A DNA stretch of 64,000 nt from Lactobacillus colini (GCF_017874575.1 NZ_JAGGLU010000002.1:210953-274952); one strand, 5' to 3'. Counted from the stretch's first letter, positions 44,106-53,745 are shown. The notes: generated by a model from the sequence alone, not told the origin. Numbers and translations are program-made.

Positions 44106-44140
44106 TTTTATTGCACTTTCTATCAGAAACGAGGTCCTAT

Positions 44141-44773
44141 ATGGATTATAGCAACTTTTTTATTAATCGTACCACTCCTGAAATTGCCCGTGACTTGTTG
44201 GGCAGAACATTATCATACAATACAGGTTCAGAAATTCTATCTGGTATAATCGTAGAAGCTGAAGCATATGTTGGATCTAAGGACCGTGCTGCTCATTCTT
44301 ATGGTGGTCATCGCTCGCCTGCTAATGAGGGTCTTTATGGTCCTGGTGGAACGTTATATATTTATGCACAACGTCAGTACTTTTTCTTTGATGTAGCTAC
44401 TCAAGAAAAAGATATTGGTCAGGGTGTCTTAATTAGAGCCATCCACCCCTTATCAGGAATTAATACCATGATTAAGAATCGCCATGGTAAGAGTGGAGTA
44501 TTGCTTACTAATGGTCCTGCTAAATTAATGCAAGCATTTGGGATTACTAGCCGTAAGTGGGATTGTCACTTTATAGGTGAATCACCATTTGATATTGATC
44601 TCTCATCAAAGAAAAAAATCAAACATATCTCAGCTGTAGCTAGGGTTGGCATTAATCAATCTGACCCTATTTGGGCTAAAAAGCCCCTCCGCTTTATTGT
44701 GAGTGGCAACCCTTATGTATCTGATATTAAGAAAAAAGACATTGATCCAGATTTTGGATTTGACAAAAATTAA
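44141..44773 (+). CDS. DNA-3-methyladenine glycosylase (AAG/MPG type)
   Basis: 210 residues from ATG 44141 after GAGGTCC; the open frame extends 39 codons upstream across the DUF488 start but has no ribosome site. ARDLLGRTLSYNTG, GIIVEAEAYVGSKDRAAHSY (catalytic Glu), YGPGGTLYIYA and LLTNGPAKLMQAFGI define the AAG fold. It removes alkylated and deaminated purines in base-excision repair. Confidence 0.93.
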   Translation: MDYSNFFINRTTPEIARDLLGRTLSYNTGSEILSGIIVEAEAYVGSKDRAAHSYGGHRSPANEGLYGPGGTLYIYAQRQYFFFDVATQEKDIGQGVLIRAIHPLSGINTMIKNRHGKSGVLLTNGPAKLMQAFGITSRKWDCHFIGESPFDIDLSSKKKIKHISAVARVGINQSDPIWAKKPLRFIVSGNPYVSDIKKKDIDPDFGFDKN

Positions 44774-44811
44774 AAAATCCTTTATTATTCTCAACAGTTA
44801 AATAATTCTCC

Positions 44812-44985
44812 AATGCAATAGAGGTTGCGGAAATTACGAGGGACTTGTGAGGACACGAATAACAATGACCAAGTTCTTTAGAATTTTCGCCGAAATAAGT
44901 TTATTTTTCGTGGAATAAATTTATTGGGCTGCAAGACAATATCTTGTAGACTGTCCTGGTCGTCCCCAGGGAGCGCTATATGATT
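44812..44985 (+). ncRNA. Lysine riboswitch (L-box) aptamer
   Basis: Conserved L-box segments appear in order: AGAGGTTGCGGA at about 44819, TTCGCCGAAAT at about 44885, GGGCTGCAAGAC then GACTGTCC at 44936-44955, and GGGAGCGCTATATG at 44969-44982. AATAG and CTATAT close P1. Spacing matches Bacillus lysC-type aptamers. It is followed by a terminator and a lysine-type amino-acid transporter, so bound lysine would switch transcription off. Confidence 0.9.
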
Positions 44986-45010
44986 TGGTTTAAATACTAA
45001 TGATTTTCCA

Positions 45011-45044
45011 CCTCGTTGTTTTTGGTAACAGCGGGGTTTTAATT
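45011..45044 (+). terminator. Lysine riboswitch expression platform terminator
   Basis: CCTCGTTGTT pairs with AACAGCGGGG (two G-U pairs), followed by TTTTAATTT. It lies 25 bp after the aptamer and 55 bp before the true start codon. Confidence 0.8.
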
Positions 45045-45098
45045 TACGCTTTTATTGTATTGGCTTTATTTGAAATAATTTTTTGGAGGAATTTCAAA

Positions 45099-46712
45099 GT
45101 GAAGTCAAAAGTAAAATGGCTAACTGCCTTTTTAGCATTTATTATTAGTTTAACAATTGGCTTTAGCTTCAGTTTACATACAAGCTATGCTGCTAAAAAA
45201 GAACCTGTCTTAAAGATAGGAATGGAAGCTAACTACCCACCATATAACTGGACTCAGACTACCAACGCTAATGGTGCCGTTCCAATTGATGGCTCTAAGG
45301 AATATGCCAATGGTTATGACGTTCAAATTGCCAAAATCATCGGCAAAAAATTACACCGCGATGTCGTTGTTGAAAAGACCGAATGGGATGGCTTATTACC
45401 TGCTTTAACTTCGGGTAAGATTGATTTAATTATTGCCGGTATGTCACCTACAACTGAACGTCGCAAGGCAATTAACTTCTCTAATCCATACAGGAAGAGT
45501 ACTTTCGTTGTTATTACCAACCGCGATAATAAATATGCTACTGCTAAGAACTTAAAAGATTTCAAAGGAGCTAAGTTAACTGCCCAGCAAGGTACCTTGC
45601 ATTATGACTTAATTAAGCAATTACCTGGAGCTAAGCGCGAACCTGCAATGCGTAGCTTCTCTGCAATGCGCGAGAGTCTGCAATCAGGCACAATTGATGG
45701 CTATATTGCTGAAGACATTGAATACCAATCATATAAACGAGTAAACAATAATATTGTTGCAGTCAACTTGAATAAGATGCAAGGATTTAAAGTTGATAAG
45801 AACGATTCAATTACTAGTATTGGTGTCAAGAAGGGCAACACTAAGTTATTAAATCAAGTTAACCAAGTCCTAGCTGGCATCTCCGCTAAAAAGCGTGACC
45901 AATTAATGTTAACTGCAGTTAAACAACAACCTCAAGCAGGTAACAGTAAAAAGGAAAATTGGTTTGTTTCTATTATGCATAATTATGGTGGCATGATTGC
46001 CCGTGGTGTGGGCATGACCTTGCTACTTGCCTTAATTGGTACTATCGTTGGCTTTTTCATTGGCTTATTAGTAGGTATTATTCGTACTATCCCTACTCCT
46101 AAATCAGCTGGTAAAAAATGGGGTCTTAAGATTGTTGACTGGATTCTAGCTGTTTATATTGAAGTATTTCGTGGTACACCAATGATGGTACAGGCTGCAG
46201 TTATCTACTATGGTATTGCGCAATTATGGCACTTAAACTTAAATCGTACCCTAGCTGCTTTAGTTATTGTTTCTATTAATACTGGCGCTTACTTAGCCGA
46301 AGTTATCCGTGGTGGTATCAATGCTACTCCTAGAGGACAATTTGAAGCTGCACAAGCACTTGGTATGAAACACTCTCAACAAATGTGGCATATTATCTTG
46401 CCTCAAGCTATTAAGAATTGTTTGCCATCTATTACTAATGAATTCATTGTAAATATTAAGGATACTTCAGTATTGAGCATTATTTCAGTTTCAGAATTGT
46501 TCTTTGTTGGTACTACTGTTGCCAGCCAAACCTTCCAATTCTTCCAAACTTACTTCATCATTTCGATGATTTACTTGATCTTGACCTTCTCAATTACCCG
46601 TATCTTTAATTTAATCGAAAGAAAGCTTGAAGGTCCTAAGAACTACAACTTAATGGCTAACCAAATCCAAGTAGAAGATCCTAAGGAAAGTGGTTTTGAA
46701 CATGAGCAATAA
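45099..46712 (+). CDS. Fused lysine-type ABC binding protein and permease
   Basis: 537 residues from GTG 45099, nine bases after GGAGG (45085-45089). The frame is open to 45000, but that part is the riboswitch terminator. A signal sequence ([20 protein letters not shown]) precedes a class-3 solute-binding domain (about 33-275; [17 protein letters not shown]) and a membrane permease (about 300-520; [20 protein letters not shown]). Fusion of binding protein and permease is common in lactobacilli. Control by the lysine riboswitch makes lysine the likely substrate. It overlaps the ATPase gene by 11 bp. Confidence 0.92.
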   Translation: MKSKVKWLTAFLAFIISLTIGFSFSLHTSYAAKKEPVLKIGMEANYPPYNWTQTTNANGAVPIDGSKEYANGYDVQIAKIIGKKLHRDVVVEKTEWDGLLPALTSGKIDLIIAGMSPTTERRKAINFSNPYRKSTFVVITNRDNKYATAKNLKDFKGAKLTAQQGTLHYDLIKQLPGAKREPAMRSFSAMRESLQSGTIDGYIAEDIEYQSYKRVNNNIVAVNLNKMQGFKVDKNDSITSIGVKKGNTKLLNQVNQVLAGISAKKRDQLMLTAVKQQPQAGNSKKENWFVSIMHNYGGMIARGVGMTLLLALIGTIVGFFIGLLVGIIRTIPTPKSAGKKWGLKIVDWILAVYIEVFRGTPMMVQAAVIYYGIAQLWHLNLNRTLAALVIVSINTGAYLAEVIRGGINATPRGQFEAAQALGMKHSQQMWHIILPQAIKNCLPSITNEFIVNIKDTSVLSIISVSELFFVGTTVASQTFQFFQTYFIISMIYLILTFSITRIFNLIERKLEGPKNYNLMANQIQVEDPKESGFEHEQ

Positions 46713-47457
46713 TAATGAACATATCTTACAAGTAAAAAATTTACAAAAAACTTACGGCGGACATAAAGTTTTACGCGATATTTCCTTTGATATTAATAAA
46801 GGTGAAGCTATTACCATCATTGGTCCATCTGGTGGTGGTAAGTCTACTTTATTAAGGTGTATCAACTTGCTTGAAGAACCTACTGATGGCGAGATACTAT
46901 TTCACAACAATAATATCTTAGATAGTAAATACGACCGAAATAAATATCGTTCTAAAGTAGGGATGGTATTCCAACAATTCAATCTCTTTAATAATAAAAA
47001 TGTCCTTCAAAATTGTATGGTAGGACAAGAATTAGTTTTGGGGCGCTCCAAAGAAGAAGCAGAAAAAATAGCCATCGAAAACTTAAAGAAAGTTGGCATG
47101 GAGCCCTTTATAAAGGCAAAGCCCCAACAACTATCTGGTGGTCAGCAGCAGCGTGTCGCCATCGCTCGGGCAATTTCAATGGATCCAGAAGTCTTATTAT
47201 TTGATGAACCAACTAGTGCCCTTGATCCAGAGATGGTCGGCGAAGTCCTAGCTACTATGAGCAAGCTGGCTAAGACCGGTTTAACCATGGTGATTGTTAC
47301 TCATGAGATGGGCTTTGCAAGGGATGTTTCAGATCAAGTCATATTTATGAGTGATGGTGTAATCACTGAACAAGGAACTCCGCAACAAATCTTCCAAAAT
47401 CCCCAAGAAGAAAAAACTCAAAAGTTCCTTCGTAATTTTAGAAATAGTGAATTATAA
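46702..47457 (+). CDS. Amino acid (lysine) ABC transporter ATPase
   Basis: 251 residues from ATG 46702 (the stop of the fused gene overlaps it). Polar amino acid GlnQ-type ATPase: Walker [10 protein letters not shown], signature [14 protein letters not shown], Walker [15 protein letters not shown]-loop VTHEMGFA. It energises the fused binding/permease protein. The pair would be repressed by lysine. Confidence 0.93.
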   Translation: MSNNNEHILQVKNLQKTYGGHKVLRDISFDINKGEAITIIGPSGGGKSTLLRCINLLEEPTDGEILFHNNNILDSKYDRNKYRSKVGMVFQQFNLFNNKNVLQNCMVGQELVLGRSKEEAEKIAIENLKKVGMEPFIKAKPQQLSGGQQQRVAIARAISMDPEVLLFDEPTSALDPEMVGEVLATMSKLAKTGLTMVIVTHEMGFARDVSDQVIFMSDGVITEQGTPQQIFQNPQEEKTQKFLRNFRNSEL

Positions 47458-47476
47458 AACTAGCTTCTTAGACTGA

Positions 47477-47526
47477 AAAAAATAAGAGTAAGAATTCTAT
47501 TTTTAGAAATCTTACTCTTATTTTTG
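47477..47526. terminator. Strong bidirectional terminator
   Basis: AAAAATAAGAGTAAGA and TCTTACTCTTATTTTT form a 16-bp stem around about 16 nt. It closes the transporter operon and faces the HNH gene. Confidence 0.88.
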
Positions 47527-47568
47527 TATATTCTTGTTTTAGGTATTAAAGATAATAACTTTTTGATG

Positions 47569-48489
47569 TTAAATTATTTCACTATTATCTTCTTGAGAAA
47601 GTTTCCAACTATTATCGAAATAGGACTTTCTTAACTGACGTAGAGCATCATAGTCACTCTCTAGACTGTCTATCGCATCTTGAAGCTTTTTGTTTTGCTT
47701 ACGCATAGCGTTTAGTTCAGGATCGCTAACCACTCCTTTTAAATGGACTTGAGCTGCCAAGTTTCGTTTAGCTTGTTGGAACTGTTCTTTCAAGTTTGAG
47801 AGTGTATCCTCGTATTTAACTAGTTTTTTATTTACATTAGTTAACTGATTATTTAGTTTGATAAATAGGTCATAAGGCATATTTGACTTGATTCGGTTGC
47901 ATTCACTACATGATAATATCAAATTATCCATACTGTTATCGTGAGATAGGGACACCGGATTTTTATGGTCAACACTCTTGCCCTTGCGACCACAATACTG
48001 GCAGCGGTAATTATACTTTCGCCGGACACGCTCACGATCTATATAGTCTACCTCATTTAGTGAAAAATCGACTGGCACTCCCAACTTTTCCATATTAATA
48101 GCAAAATCTACATTATTGCCTGGGACATAATTCACTTCACCATCTTCGCTGGCAATAATTGCTTCATTAAAGTCAGATCGCTTTACTTGCTGTAAAGCTA
48201 CCTCATTGCCATCATAGTCTTGAATAAAGCCTTCATATCTCTTGCGGACATCACTTTTTACTAAGAACTCTCTATCTTTCCACTGATTACTACTAGTTCT
48301 CTTACCCAAAAAGCCGTAAAGCATTACCTGGGCTACATCTTGGATAACCTTGTTGTCATAATCTTGAGGATCAAGGCCCCTACTGATACAAATATCGCAA
48401 ATACTGGTTAGCTTAGGATTCATTAAACCCTCGTGTTTAAAATGCAGGCTATTCAAGCGCAGACCGCACGAAGTACACTCCAACTTCAC
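47569..48489 (-). CDS. HNH endonuclease with coiled-coil tail
   Basis: 306 residues from GTG 48489. A zinc-type N-terminus (CTSCGLRL and CDICISRG) may bind metal. The HNH domain is at about 155-205: YRCQYCGRKGKSVDHKNPVS, LILSCSECNRIKSN, giving two CxxC plus DH and the Asn. A heptad-rich tail is at about 215-285 (NNQLTNVNKKLVKYEDTLSN). It begins immediately after the HD gene's TAG, so the two are translationally coupled. Related HNH proteins act in phages and in restriction; the role here is unknown. Confidence 0.88.
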   Translation of the reverse strand: MKLECTSCGLRLNSLHFKHEGLMNPKLTSICDICISRGLDPQDYDNKVIQDVAQVMLYGFLGKRTSSNQWKDREFLVKSDVRKRYEGFIQDYDGNEVALQQVKRSDFNEAIIASEDGEVNYVPGNNVDFAINMEKLGVPVDFSLNEVDYIDRERVRRKYNYRCQYCGRKGKSVDHKNPVSLSHDNSMDNLILSCSECNRIKSNMPYDLFIKLNNQLTNVNKKLVKYEDTLSNLKEQFQQAKRNLAAQVHLKGVVSDPELNAMRKQNKKLQDAIDSLESDYDALRQLRKSYFDNSWKLSQEDNSEII

Positions 48490-49134
48490 CTAATCATCCC
48501 CCATAAGTAAAATACTAAAAGCAATTCTCTGCATCTTGTCTTTCCCAGCAAAATCACCCTTGAATAAATCAGGCAAGATCTTCTTAATAAAATACTTTAC
48601 ACAAACTAGGTCATCAAATTTCTTGATGGTTTCTAGACTCTCTTTAAACATTTGCATATAAACTGGATTAGGATTACCCAATTCAATTTCACCATATGCT
48701 TCATAAAGTAGGTCTAATTTATCACAAATTGATAAAATCTTCCCTTCTAATGTATCATCTTTTGCCTCAGATAAGCGTTTAGTATAAATCTTTTGAAACT
48801 CTTTAGGGATTTCGTCTTTAATGAACTTAGCGGTCATTGTTTCTTCGACGTCACCAATCATTTTGCGTAATTGCGGAGTTGCATATTTAACTGGCGTTTT
48901 AATATCACCAATAAAGCGCTCAGTGTAATCATGGTTTAGGCTCTTTTCATATAAAGCTTTCCAGTTAACCTTTTGCTTGCCGATTACTTCTTCAATGTCA
49001 CCCATCATTTGAGCTAATTCTGCAGTCCTGAAGCAATGATCAGCCACAGAGTGGTGCTGATATTTAAAATAACCCGGTGCACGATCAATTGACTCTAAAC
49101 TATTAAAACCTTGGATATATGCATTTAAACCCAT
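48490..49134 (-). CDS. HD-domain phosphohydrolase
   Basis: 214 residues from ATG 49134, with AAGGAGGAGC five bases upstream; the frame continues upstream without a site. HD motif residues: QHHSVADHCFRTAELAQ (H...), LNHDYTERF (HD), and ISICDKLDLLYEAYGE near the C-terminal Asp. Resembles the YfbR-type HD nucleotidases (dNMP phosphohydrolases). It abuts the HNH nuclease gene, so they probably work together. Single promoter inferred upstream; no terminator between. Confidence 0.87.
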   Translation of the reverse strand: MGLNAYIQGFNSLESIDRAPGYFKYQHHSVADHCFRTAELAQMMGDIEEVIGKQKVNWKALYEKSLNHDYTERFIGDIKTPVKYATPQLRKMIGDVEETMTAKFIKDEIPKEFQKIYTKRLSEAKDDTLEGKILSICDKLDLLYEAYGEIELGNPNPVYMQMFKESLETIKKFDDLVCVKYFIKKILPDLFKGDFAGKDKMQRIAFSILLMGDD

Positions 49135-49229
49135 AAAAAGCTCCTCCTTAATCACTAAAAATACTAAAATTTTTACTATACTAACAAAAATAAGTTCCCA
49201 ATGCAAATAATATCTAAGCAAACAAAAAT

Positions 49230-49252
49230 AGAGATGCAATGCATCTCTACTT
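49230..49252 (-). terminator. Terminator of the 44-aa gene
   Basis: On the minus strand AGAGATGCA pairs with TGCATCTCT and is followed by ATTTTTG. Confidence 0.75.
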
Positions 49253-49259
49253 CGATTAA

Positions 49260-49394
49260 CTATTTGTTTTCATCTTGTTTAGCTTTGTTCAAGAAGGCAA
49301 CAACTGCAGCAGCGCGATCAACACGTGCCTTAGAATTAGACTTGTTCTTAGGTCTACGGTGTGGGTTGATGCCAGTGTGAATGTTTCGTGACAT
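49260..49394 (-). CDS. Small basic protein, 44 aa
   Basis: ATG 49394 follows GAGGAAG eight bases upstream; stop at 49260, then a terminator. The sequence is basic (MSRNIHTGINPHRRPKNKS, then ARVDRAAAVVAFLNKAKQD) with a helical second half. Own promoter region, ribosome site and terminator make it a real gene. A nucleic-acid or ribosome-binding role fits its composition, but I recognise no family. Confidence 0.75.
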   Translation of the reverse strand: MSRNIHTGINPHRRPKNKSNSKARVDRAAAVVAFLNKAKQDENK

Positions 49395-49482
49395 GTCTTT
49401 ATCTTCCTCTCAAATATAAATTTTCGAAAATCTTTTATTATCATATCACGAAAAAGCACCTTAATTCAAGGATTTCTTTAAC

Positions 49483-49893
49483 TTAGCAAATTTTACCGCC
49501 AAGTTTTTCCATTTCTTCCTTGCTGAGCTTTTTACCTTCAAACTTAGTTACAGTTACTGCACCGTCGACAACACCTTCATTGTCAGAAAGAGCTAAGGTA
49601 GCATTACGGGCATTCAATACCAGTCCTTCGTCAAGGAAAGTTAATTCCTTATCTGAAGTATACATATCAAATCCGGCATTGTTTTTAACTGGAATATCAA
49701 ATTCTGGATCTTTGCCATCTAAAGCCACGAATTGGAAGTTGGCACCGATAGTACAAGTACCACCTAATTTAGAGTAGCCATTTGAACCGTCGTTCAAAGC
49801 TAACAAAACTACTTGACCCGGTTCAATTTTCTTATCCATGATAGCTTTAGCATCATCTTTAATTTTTAATTCAACGTTTTTAGGATCTAACAT
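49483..49893 (-). CDS. HesB/IscA-type iron-sulfur biosynthesis domain protein
   Basis: 136 residues. The Fe-S biosynthesis (PF01521-like) fold is visible: ELKIKDDAKAIMDKKIEPGQ, ALNDGSNGYSKLGGTCTIG and a late VVDGAVTVTKFEGKKL. Only two Cys remain (in GGTCTIG and the terminal IC), not the A-type CxC cluster set, so it is a divergent member, common in lactobacilli. GGAGG precedes the ATG. Confidence 0.8.
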   Translation of the reverse strand: MLDPKNVELKIKDDAKAIMDKKIEPGQVVLLALNDGSNGYSKLGGTCTIGANFQFVALDGKDPEFDIPVKNNAGFDMYTSDKELTFLDEGLVLNARNATLALSDNEGVVDGAVTVTKFEGKKLSKEEMEKLGGKIC

Positions 49894-50090
49894 AGTATTT
49901 CCTCCTTAGTTTAAGAACCCTTATTGCTTACTTTAATATAGCACGATAATTTTAAAAACACGAGTTATTTGCTCACAAAAATATATCTAAAAATGTTCCT
50001 CGCCTTGGCCTTTAAGCAAAAAAACATTGCGAACTCGACGAAAAGAGTTCAAAATAGATATAATGAGTTAATTTTAAGAGGGGATCCTTA

Positions 50091-51197
50091 ATGACCGTCT
50101 TCAAACACATAATTAAAGACCGCATTTTACAAATTACGGTTATTATAACAATTATTAGTCTTTTTTTTGCTAGACCGAGAATAGCAGATATTAACTTCCA
50201 TACGCTATTCTCTGTTTTAGCAATGTTAACAATTATTCAGATCTTTGCTTATTTACACGTCTTAGATGTTATTGCTTATAAGTTAACTACCCATGCTAAA
50301 AATACGCGAAGACTAGCAGCTACCTTTACATTCTTATCCGTTATTGCGGGAATGTTTTTAACTAATGATATCACCGTTTTAACTCTAATACCATTATATT
50401 TAACCATTGCTAAAAAACATAAACTACCGGAAATTTTACCCGTTACTTTAATTGGTATGGGTGCCAATGTTGGTGCTGCATTCACCCCTTGGGGTAACCC
50501 ACATAATATCTTTGTGGTTAACCAATATAACGTTTCACCATTGAAGTTCTTTAGTTGGTCGTTACCACTATTGGTAGTAAGTATTTTTATCTTGTTACTC
50601 TTTTTAGCCTTTGTTAAGCCAGTAGATATCCCATCAGTACCACAACAAGATATCCGAATTAGTATGCGACCTACTATCTTAACAGCTGCTGTATTCTTTT
50701 TCTTCTTTTTCGGTGTGTTCAATGTTGTACCGGCTTATGTTCCTGCTATTGTTGCAGTCATCTTGGCCTTAATTATTAATCCGTCAATTATGTTGCACGT
50801 TGATTATGCCTTACTACTAACCTTTACCTGCTTTTTTATCTTTATCAGCGACATTCAACAAATACCGCTAATTGTTGGTTTAATTTCTAAGGCGATGTTC
50901 TCAGAACATTCAGTATTTTTGACATCAATTATTTCTAGCCAATTCATATCTAATGTCCCTTCAACTATCTTAATCGGACGATTTACCAAGTATGCCGAAG
51001 CACTTTTCTTAGGTTCTAACATTGGTGGTTTTGGGTCAATTGTGGGATCAATGGCTAATATGCTGGTGTTCAAGAGTTTTGTAGAACATGGTAGTGTCTC
51101 TAAGTCGAGATTCTTCTGGGTATTCACCGTCTTAGAATATATCGGTTTAATCATCCTAATGGGACTAGGCTGGTTAGTATTAGATTTTGTGCTTTAA
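50091..51197 (+). CDS. SLC13/ArsB-type anion transporter
   Basis: 368 residues with about ten hydrophobic helices. Hairpin signatures of the ion-transporter superfamily: FLTNDITVLTLIPLYLTIA and GANVGAAFTPWGNPHNIFVV in the first half, and FISNVPSTILIGRF and GSNIGGFGSIVGSMANMLVF in the second. Carboxylates, citrate-like anions or arsenite are possible. GAGGGGA lies before the ATG. Confidence 0.87.
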   Translation: MTVFKHIIKDRILQITVIITIISLFFARPRIADINFHTLFSVLAMLTIIQIFAYLHVLDVIAYKLTTHAKNTRRLAATFTFLSVIAGMFLTNDITVLTLIPLYLTIAKKHKLPEILPVTLIGMGANVGAAFTPWGNPHNIFVVNQYNVSPLKFFSWSLPLLVVSIFILLLFLAFVKPVDIPSVPQQDIRISMRPTILTAAVFFFFFFGVFNVVPAYVPAIVAVILALIINPSIMLHVDYALLLTFTCFFIFISDIQQIPLIVGLISKAMFSEHSVFLTSIISSQFISNVPSTILIGRFTKYAEALFLGSNIGGFGSIVGSMANMLVFKSFVEHGSVSKSRFFWVFTVLEYIGLIILMGLGWLVLDFVL

Positions 51198-51200
51198 TTA

Positions 51201-51227
51201 AGACACTTGTAAAAGTGTCTTTTTTTG
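51201..51227 (+). terminator. Terminator of the anion transporter gene
   Basis: AGACACTTGTAAAAGTGTCT with trailing T-run, directly after the stop codon. Confidence 0.88.
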
Positions 51228-51292
51228 CTACCATGGGTTAACTGAAATTTGCTATAATTGGGCTAGAATAGCTTATGAAAGGAGGCATCCCG

Positions 51293-51850
51293 ATGCCTTT
51301 AGTATGGATTATTATTATCATTTTAGTTTTACTTGTAGCTATTTATATCGCACTATATAACGGCTTACAAAAGGCGCAAGTACATGCTGATGAAGCATGG
51401 AGTCAAATTGATGTTCAATTAAAGCGCCGTAATGACTTAATTCCTAACTTAGTTGAAACTGTTAAAGGTTATGCCAAGCACGAAAGTGAAACCCTAGAAA
51501 AGGTTGTTGATTTAAGGAATAGTTTAGTTAATATTCCTGATTCTGATCATGCTAAGAAAATGGAAGTTTCAAACCAACTAACTGATTCACTTAAAACTAT
51601 CTTCGCCTTATCAGAAAACTATCCCAACTTAAAAGCTAACCAGAACTTCTTATCATTACAAGAAGAATTAACTAACACAGAGAACAAGATTGCTTACTCA
51701 CGTCAGTTATTCAACTCCACTGCTGCAATGTTTGATGAAAAGCTATTAACCTTCCCATCAAACTTAGTAGCCAAGATCCATGGTTTTAAAAAGATCGACT
51801 ACCTTCAAACACCAACTGAAGAAAAAGCCGTTCCTAAAGTTAAATTTTAA
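51293..51850 (+). CDS. lemA: LemA family membrane protein
   Basis: 185 residues from ATG 51293 after AAGGAGG. N-terminal helix (PLVWIIIIILVLLVAIYIAL), then the LemA helix bundle: HADEAWSQIDVQLKRRNDLI and LVETVKGYAKHESETLEKVV. htpX follows five bases later, the standard lactobacillus pair. LemA is a membrane-anchored scaffold; its role is unclear. Confidence 0.95.
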   Translation: MPLVWIIIIILVLLVAIYIALYNGLQKAQVHADEAWSQIDVQLKRRNDLIPNLVETVKGYAKHESETLEKVVDLRNSLVNIPDSDHAKKMEVSNQLTDSLKTIFALSENYPNLKANQNFLSLQEELTNTENKIAYSRQLFNSTAAMFDEKLLTFPSNLVAKIHGFKKIDYLQTPTEEKAVPKVKF

Positions 51851-51855
51851 CTAAA

Positions 51856-52743
51856 ATGCTTTACAAACAAATTGCACAAAATAAACGTAAAACCGCAATC
51901 TTGATGGTTGTTTTTGTCATTATCTTAGCTTTGGTTGGTGCGGGAATTAGTTACCTCGTCGGCGTAAAGCCAACATTCGGCATTAGTTGGGCAATAATTG
52001 GAAGTATAATATACCTTTTTATCGTCTTGCTTGATCCAGCTAGCTTGGTAATGAGCTTGAATCATGCCCAACCTATCCACGAACAAGATGACCCAGAGCT
52101 GTGGCATGTTGTCGAAGATATGGCTATGGTTGCCCAAGTCCCTATGCCTAATATCTATCTTATCAATGATAAAAGCCCTAACGCTTTTGCCACTGGACGA
52201 GATCCTAAGCACAGTTCAATCGCCGTAACGAGTGGCTTACGTGAAAGGCTAGATCGTAGCGAACTTGAAGGCGTAATCGGTCATGAAATATCACATATTA
52301 AGAACTACGATATTATTGTATCGACTGTTGGGGTTGTTTTAGTTGGGGTTATCTCTTTTCTATCAGATATTGGCTCTCGTCTTATCTGGTGGGGAATAGA
52401 TAATGATGACGACGATAATAACAGTATCTTAGTTACTATCTTTAAAATTGTGTCAGTGATATTTGTTTTACTATTGGGACCAATTGCGGCTATTTTAGCG
52501 CAAATGGCGCTTTCTCGTAATCGGGAATTTTTAGCTGATGCAAGTTCTGTTAAGTTAACTCGTAATCCTCAAGGTTTAATCACAGCCTTAGAAAAGATCT
52601 CTAATAGTGCACCCATGAAGCAAGCTGACCGCTCTAGCGCTGGACTATACATTGAAGATCCTTTCAAGACTAAAAGCTTCAGTAGGCTACTTGATACTCA
52701 TCCGCCTACTGAGGAAAGAATAGCGCGACTTAAAAAGATGTAA
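51856..52743 (+). CDS. htpX: HtpX membrane zinc metalloprotease
   Basis: 295 residues. M48 protease: zinc site GVIGHEISHIKN and the third ligand near LSRNREFLADASSVKLTRN. Four predicted helices, two before and two after the active site. It degrades misfolded membrane proteins. Forms an operon with lemA. Confidence 0.96.
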   Translation: MLYKQIAQNKRKTAILMVVFVIILALVGAGISYLVGVKPTFGISWAIIGSIIYLFIVLLDPASLVMSLNHAQPIHEQDDPELWHVVEDMAMVAQVPMPNIYLINDKSPNAFATGRDPKHSSIAVTSGLRERLDRSELEGVIGHEISHIKNYDIIVSTVGVVLVGVISFLSDIGSRLIWWGIDNDDDDNNSILVTIFKIVSVIFVLLLGPIAAILAQMALSRNREFLADASSVKLTRNPQGLITALEKISNSAPMKQADRSSAGLYIEDPFKTKSFSRLLDTHPPTEERIARLKKM

Positions 52744-52775
52744 TCTCAATCACGTAAAAAGTCCAAGAATTCAAA

Positions 52776-52919
52776 ATGATATATTTAAATCGAAAACAAA
52801 GTATTACTCGATTAGCTAAAATCTATGAATTGAATGAATCAACTATCAGAACCTGGATCAAAGTTTATTATTATCAAGTATTCAAGGCTTGGAACCTGCT
52901 AAGAAAAATAACACAATAG
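52776..52919 (+). pseudogene. IS3-family OrfA remnant
   Basis: 47 codons resembling the HTH of IS3/IS150 OrfA (QSITRLAKIYELNESTIRTW). It lacks the rest of OrfA and any OrfB. It is isolated between htpX and the TPP riboswitch in AT-rich sequence and is probably a dead fragment. Confidence 0.6.
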
Positions 52920-53036
52920 CTTAAAATATATAAAAAAATATTTTTAAAGCAAAATATTATAGTGTATGCTTCAAAAAAGTATGCGCTTAACTTGGCTATT
53001 TTAATAAAATGTTATATCATATACGATATAAATATA

Positions 53037-53106
53037 TTTTGGGGTGCCACTGGCTGAGAATATACCCATTGAACCTGATCTGATTAATATCTGCGAAGGG
53101 AAAATG
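53037..53106 (+). ncRNA. TPP riboswitch (THI element)
   Basis: Conserved segments in order: GGGGTGCC, GGCTGAGAA, ATACCC, GAACCTGATCTG and the closing GCGAAGGGAAAA. It lies in front of the ykoEDC transporter and would repress it when thiamine pyrophosphate is plentiful. Confidence 0.95.
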
Positions 53107-53130
53107 TAATATTTAATTATCGAACTAATG

Positions 53131-53156
53131 GCTACCCCGATAGGGGTAGCTTTTTT
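53131..53156 (+). terminator. TPP riboswitch terminator
   Basis: GCTACCCC-GATA-GGGGTAGC then TTTTTT, 25 bp after the aptamer and 26 bp before ykoE. It supplies the off state. Confidence 0.95.
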
Positions 53157-53181
53157 CATCCCCTTAGAATAGGAGAATATT

Positions 53182-53745
53182 ATGAAAAAAATTCACGTTC
53201 GCGATATTATTTTAATAGCTTTAATTGCAATTATTTTTGCAGTAATCTATGTAGCTAGCGATAATGTTTACAACTTCTTGACTGTATTACTTAGCCCTAT
53301 TGGATACGGCTCCTTAGCTAATGATATTACTATGGGAATTTGGTGTATGGCTGGTCCAGTTGCTGGATTTTTGGTACGTTTACCATTAAGTGGATTTTTG
53401 GGCGAATTTCTTGGTGCAGCCTTGGAAACCTTCATGATGGCTCAATGGGGTGCTGCTAACTTGCTTTCAGGCTTAATCCAAGGATTTGGTAGTGAATTAG
53501 GATTTACCTTAACTGGATATAAAGTTTACAATACATTTACCTTATTCTTATCAGCTACAACTACCACGATCATTACATTCTTATACGACTTCTTTAAGAA
53601 TGGTTACAATCAATATCCAGTCTACAAAATGTTTATTTACTTTGGTGTTCGCTGGATCTCAATGATTATCTTCTGCTGTATTTTGGTAAAACTAATCACT
53701 AACTTATTAGAGAAAGCCCACATCATTAAAAATGCTCAAGATTAA
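53182..53745 (+). CDS. ykoE: ECF-type thiamine/HMP substrate-binding membrane protein
   Basis: 187 residues with about five to six helices (VRDIILIALIAIIFAVIYVA), matching YkoE, the substrate component of a predicted thiamine/hydroxymethylpyrimidine transporter. AGGAGAA precedes the ATG. Regulation by the TPP riboswitch supports the substrate class. It overlaps ykoD by 14 bp. Confidence 0.9.
   Translation: MKKIHVRDIILIALIAIIFAVIYVASDNVYNFLTVLLSPIGYGSLANDITMGIWCMAGPVAGFLVRLPLSGFLGEFLGAALETFMMAQWGAANLLSGLIQGFGSELGFTLTGYKVYNTFTLFLSATTTTIITFLYDFFKNGYNQYPVYKMFIYFGVRWISMIIFCCILVKLITNLLEKAHIIKNAQD

Noticed and set aside
45000..45098. Upstream 33-codon extension of the fused lysine transporter
   Set aside because: It covers the riboswitch terminator; GGAGG and the signal peptide support GTG 45099 instead.
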